From the NCBI GenBank assembly GCA_016780945.1, contig JADHKY010000050.1:1-7867 (forward strand): a DNA stretch of 7,867 bases, read 5' to 3'. Below are positions 5,590-7,867 of this stretch, one piece after another. Numbering within the stretch: the stretch's first letter is position 1; every line of letters begins with the position of its first letter. A program made the translations under genes and the position numbers. The DNA is from Aquiluna sp. (GTDB lineage: Bacteria > Actinomycetota > Actinomycetes > Actinomycetales > Microbacteriaceae). The notes under the pieces are model-generated. The model did no database searches. It had not been told where the DNA came from and saw only the letters and a list, made by a program, of their open reading frames with translations.

Positions 5590-5853
5590 GTGAACAAGGG
5601 TATCGACCGCTTTCTAAACAAGCACGGCCAGCTTGCTCAGATACCGGTGAAAGAAGATCGCAGGCTCGAAATCCTTGAGCATCTGGCCAAGGGTTTTGAA
5701 CCTGAAGTGAAGCTCAGCGAGGCCGAGGTGAATGCCAAGGTCATGGCTTGGCACGAGGACTACGTGATGCTGCGACGGATGCTAGTGGATTACAAGTTCC
5801 TCTCCAGGAGCAGCGACGGCAGAACCTACTGGAGATCAAAACTTGCAGAATAA
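5590..5853 (+). CDS. DUF2087 family protein, possible DNA-binding small protein
   Basis: With GTG 5590 as start the product is 87 residues, about the size of the DUF2087 domain. The pattern is recognisable: DRFLNKHGQLAQIPVK near the start, then EILEHLAKGFEP, a helical EAEVNAKVMAWHEDYVMLRRMLVDY, and the closing SSDGRTYWR. DUF2087 is also found in some ArsR-like transcriptional regulators, so a regulatory role is possible but unproven. The frame stays open upstream to 5317, but that part lies antisense to DUF1905 and looks like chance. There is no ribosome binding site; CAGAAT at 5578-5583 ends six bases before the GTG and could be a -10 of a leaderless message. Its end overlaps the next gene by 11 bases, which points to translational coupling. 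Confidence 0.78.
   Translation: MNKGIDRFLNKHGQLAQIPVKEDRRLEILEHLAKGFEPEVKLSEAEVNAKVMAWHEDYVMLRRMLVDYKFLSRSSDGRTYWRSKLAE
5831..5836 (+). promoter_or_regulatory. Ribosome binding site supporting the TTG start at 5843
   Basis: GGAGAT lies inside the end of the DUF2087 gene, six bases before TTG 5843. It is the feature that selects this non-ATG start for the dehydrogenase, because no ATG or GTG near the start of its frame has a comparable signal. Confidence 0.65.
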
Positions 5854-6772
5854 TCTCATTGGCCTTGAGCCAAGACAGTTTGATGCCTACCTTGACGCCA
5901 TCCAAACTTCTGGCGGTCTAATTGCCAACATGGGTCCGGATGTCGAGGCTTTGGTTTGGACCGACTATGCAAGACCAGACCTGCTAGCAGCAATGCTGGA
6001 AGAAAACCCCCAACTTCGTTTCGTTCAACTTCCCTTCGCGGGCGTGGATGCGTTTAGCAAGATCATTGCTGGCCATCCTGAGATCACATTCACTTCGGCA
6101 AAGCGCTCGTATTCCGAACCGGTTGCCGAACACGCTCTAATGCTCTGCATGGCGCTCGGGCGCATAATCCCAGAGAGGGTTATGGCAAAAAACTGGGGTA
6201 AGAAGCATGCCGACAGCCTCTTCGATGCCGAGGTGGTGATTGTTGGCGGTGGCGGTATTGCTCAGCAGCTTGTCGAGCTGTTAGCTCCGATGCGCTCGCT
6301 TGTCACAGTGATTCGCAAGCGACCCAGAGAGCCATTTGACAACTCTCAACATTCGCGAGTTGCGGGCTTTGATGAGCTGGATGAGAGCCTTGCCAGAGCA
6401 CAGTTTGTGATTCTTGCCTGTGCTCTTACACCGGAGACCCGGTTTCTTTTCAACGCTGAGCGCTTCAAGCTGATGCGTAAGGATGCGTATCTGGTGAACG
6501 TGGCAAGAGGTGAGATTGTGAACCAGGAAGATTTGGTTCAGGCTCTCAAGTCCGGTGAGATTGCGGCGTGCGCAACCGATGTGACCTATCCCGAGCCGTT
6601 GCCTGATGACCACGAGATGTGGGGTGTCGAGAATCTCCTTATTACGCCCCATACTGCCGACACCATGCCGATTGTGACCAGGCTCTTTGCGCTGCGTCTC
6701 CAGGAGAACGTGACTGCCTGGCTTACTGGCGGCGAGCCTGTGGGTATTGTCGACCCCGGCCTTGGCTACTAG
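5843..6772 (+). CDS. D-isomer-specific 2-hydroxyacid dehydrogenase
   Basis: This 309-residue NAD(P)-dependent oxidoreductase would interconvert a 2-oxo acid and a D-2-hydroxy acid. The nucleotide site is VVIVGGGGIAQQL (131-143), GxGxxG-like with A140 in the last glycine place. The catalytic set is present: R222 in NVARGEIV, D246 and E251 in the DVTYPEPLP segment, and H270 in ITPHTA. After the second strand there is RKR (158-160) instead of the acidic residue typical of NAD enzymes, suggesting preference for NADP(H), as in glyoxylate/hydroxypyruvate reductases. The physiological substrate cannot be read from the sequence. TTG 5843 is the start, supported by GGAGAT at 5831-5836, and overlaps DUF2087 by 11 bases. 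The LysE-type exporter begins eight bases after its stop, so the three genes look like one operon. Confidence 0.92.
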   Translation: MQNNLIGLEPRQFDAYLDAIQTSGGLIANMGPDVEALVWTDYARPDLLAAMLEENPQLRFVQLPFAGVDAFSKIIAGHPEITFTSAKRSYSEPVAEHALMLCMALGRIIPERVMAKNWGKKHADSLFDAEVVIVGGGGIAQQLVELLAPMRSLVTVIRKRPREPFDNSQHSRVAGFDELDESLARAQFVILACALTPETRFLFNAERFKLMRKDAYLVNVARGEIVNQEDLVQALKSGEIAACATDVTYPEPLPDDHEMWGVENLLITPHTADTMPIVTRLFALRLQENVTAWLTGGEPVGIVDPGLGY

Positions 6773-6780
6773 GCGGGCAA

Positions 6781-7386
6781 GTGGAATTTAGTAACTGGCT
6801 GCTCTATGCGGCTGCCGCCATAGGACTCTCGCTAACACCGGGCCCAAATGGACTGCTGGCGCTCACTCATGGCGCTCTTTTTGGCACAAAAAAGACAATC
6901 GCGACAATCTTTGGAGGTCTTACAGGGTTTTTCCTTGTAATTGCGATGTCGATGTTTGGAATTGGGGCACTGCTTGCCGCTTCTGCTTCCTTGCTCACTG
7001 TTTTGAAGTGGGTCGGTGGCGCCTACCTGGTATTTCTTGGGATTCAGGTCTGGCGCTCTCCGGCGCTCGCCGTCTCGCGTACCAAGGTTTCAGGTAAGGC
7101 GGGGCTGCTGTATCGGGCCGGACTTTTTTCGGCACTTAGTAACCCAAAGGGGATCTTGTTTTTTGTGGCCTTCTTGCCACAGTTCATAGAGCCCGAGCGG
7201 TCTCTTGTTGTTCAATTTTTGATTATGGCGGCTACGTTTTTGGTCATTGAGTTTTTCTATGAGCTCACGGTCGCCGCTCTGGCAGACAGGATCACACCCT
7301 GGCTTGCGCGGGTCGGAAAGAACTTTAACCGCACCTTTGGTGCGGTGTTTATGGCTATTGGAGTTCTGCTGCCACTAAGGGGCTAG
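6781..7386 (+). CDS. LysE/RhtB family amino acid exporter
   Basis: The 201 residues match the RhtB/LysE family in length and layout, with five to six membrane helices. Family marks are LTPGPNGLL (18-26) at the end of helix 1, the following THGALFGTKKTI loop, LKWVGGAYLVFLG (75-87), and ALSNPKGILFFVAFLPQF (118-135). The family exports amino acids or derivatives such as lysine, homoserine, threonine or leucine from the cytoplasm; the substrate here is unknown. The start is GTG 6781, eight bases after the dehydrogenase stop, with AGGCGGG just upstream. An upstream open extension to 6619 lies inside the dehydrogenase gene and encodes no membrane segment, so it was not used. The stop codon shares CTAG with the stop of the convergent bcp gene. 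Confidence 0.92.
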   Translation: MEFSNWLLYAAAAIGLSLTPGPNGLLALTHGALFGTKKTIATIFGGLTGFFLVIAMSMFGIGALLAASASLLTVLKWVGGAYLVFLGIQVWRSPALAVSRTKVSGKAGLLYRAGLFSALSNPKGILFFVAFLPQFIEPERSLVVQFLIMAATFLVIEFFYELTVAALADRITPWLARVGKNFNRTFGAVFMAIGVLLPLRG

Positions 7387-7838
7387 AGGCCCAGCTTGCC
7401 CCTGAGAAACTCGATGTGTCCTGTGGCTTTGACGTTCAAGAACGAGTGGGTGACGTTGCCGTCCTCGACCACGAACGTCGAGCGAATGGTTCCCATGTAC
7501 TCCTTGCCATACATGCTCTTTTTGCCGTATGCGCCATAAGCCATCTGGACCTCGTTATCGGGGTCTGAGAGCAGCTCAAAATTGAGCCCCTCCTTTTCCT
7601 GGAACTTCTTAAGCTTTGCTGGGCCATCTGGGGAGATGCCGAGCACGGTGTAGCCGGCTGACTTCAGTGAGTTGATGTAGTCGCGAAAGTCACAGGCCTG
7701 GGTGGTGCAGCCGGGGGTTGAGGCTGCCGGGTAAAAGTAGACGATTACTTTGCCCTTCTGCTCTTTCAGGGAGACGTGCTCGCCATCTTGATTGCTCAGG
7801 GTGAACTCAGGGGCTTTTGATCCAATTTCAACGCTCAT
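7383..7838 (-). CDS. bcp: Thioredoxin-dependent thiol peroxidase (Bcp/PrxQ)
   Basis: This is a standard 151-residue Bcp. The active site YPAASTPGCTTQACDFRD contains the peroxidatic C44 in T41-P42-G43-C44 and the resolving C49 five residues later, an atypical two-cysteine arrangement that is recycled by thioredoxin. R119 in GTIRST completes the catalytic triad. It also has the usual GISPDGPAKLKKFQ and LLSDPD stretches and a C-terminal NVKATGHIEFL. It detoxifies hydrogen peroxide and alkyl hydroperoxides in the cytoplasm. The ATG start at 7838 gives normal length. There is no clear ribosome binding site; a short palindrome AATTGACAATT (7841-7851) sits three bases upstream. The gene is convergent with the LysE-type exporter, with a four-base overlap. 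Confidence 0.95.
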   Translation of the reverse strand: MSVEIGSKAPEFTLSNQDGEHVSLKEQKGKVIVYFYPAASTPGCTTQACDFRDYINSLKSAGYTVLGISPDGPAKLKKFQEKEGLNFELLSDPDNEVQMAYGAYGKKSMYGKEYMGTIRSTFVVEDGNVTHSFLNVKATGHIEFLRGKLGL

Positions 7839-7867
7839 GAAATTGACAATTCACTTTTCGTCTTCGC

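Noticed and set aside
6281..6652. 123-codon minus-strand open frame in the dehydrogenase
   Set aside because: It is antisense to the nucleotide-binding and catalytic region of a clear enzyme gene and has no family likeness.
6619..6780. Upstream extension of the LysE/RhtB frame
   Set aside because: It overlaps the catalytic-histidine end of the dehydrogenase, is Cys/Arg-rich, and the family's first helix starts just after GTG 6781.

Overview
The window looks like chromosomal DNA of a small-genome, freshwater-type actinobacterium, most likely Microbacteriaceae (the Rhodoluna/Aquiluna 'Luna' cluster is my best guess). This is inferred from close look-alikes of mycobacterial PdtaS and WhiB1 in the usual convergent arrangement, moderate GC, very tight packing with overlapping genes, frequent GTG/TTG starts, and an actinobacterial-type heliorhodopsin. 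There is no plasmid, phage, IS or CRISPR signal, and no gap longer than 300 bases.

Layout. 25-951 (-): a probable modification-dependent restriction enzyme, with an N-terminal ScoMcrA/SRA-like domain and a C-terminal PD-(D/E)XK nuclease. 1050-2480 (+): the sensor kinase PdtaS, convergent with and overlapping whiB1 (2477-2731, -), an Fe-S regulator. 2857-3225 (+): a four-helix membrane protein, convergent with and overlapping a Bcp/PrxQ-like peroxiredoxin (3215-3709, -) that lacks the usual resolving cysteine. 3819-3894 (+): tRNA-Lys(CTT), preceded by a strong perfect hairpin. 5553-3961 (-): three same-strand genes, DUF1905 protein, cupin, then heliorhodopsin. The heliorhodopsin has a 5' leader in which an inverted repeat covers its ribosome binding site. 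5590-7386 (+): DUF2087 protein, D-2-hydroxyacid dehydrogenase and LysE/RhtB exporter, tightly packed and probably one operon. 7383-7838 (-): a canonical two-cysteine Bcp peroxiredoxin, convergent with the exporter and sharing a CTAG that serves as both stop codons.

Functional themes. Several genes concern sensing and redox: a PdtaS sensor kinase, an Fe-S WhiB regulator, two thiol peroxidases and a light-absorbing heliorhodopsin. The most interesting part is the heliorhodopsin, whose function in actinobacteria is unsettled, together with its unstudied neighbours (cupin and DUF1905) and its structured leader. The second is the SRA-like/PD-(D/E)XK restriction protein. No retinal biosynthesis gene, PdtaR partner or other defence gene lies in the window. 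All family assignments are from memory of sequence patterns; no database search was run.
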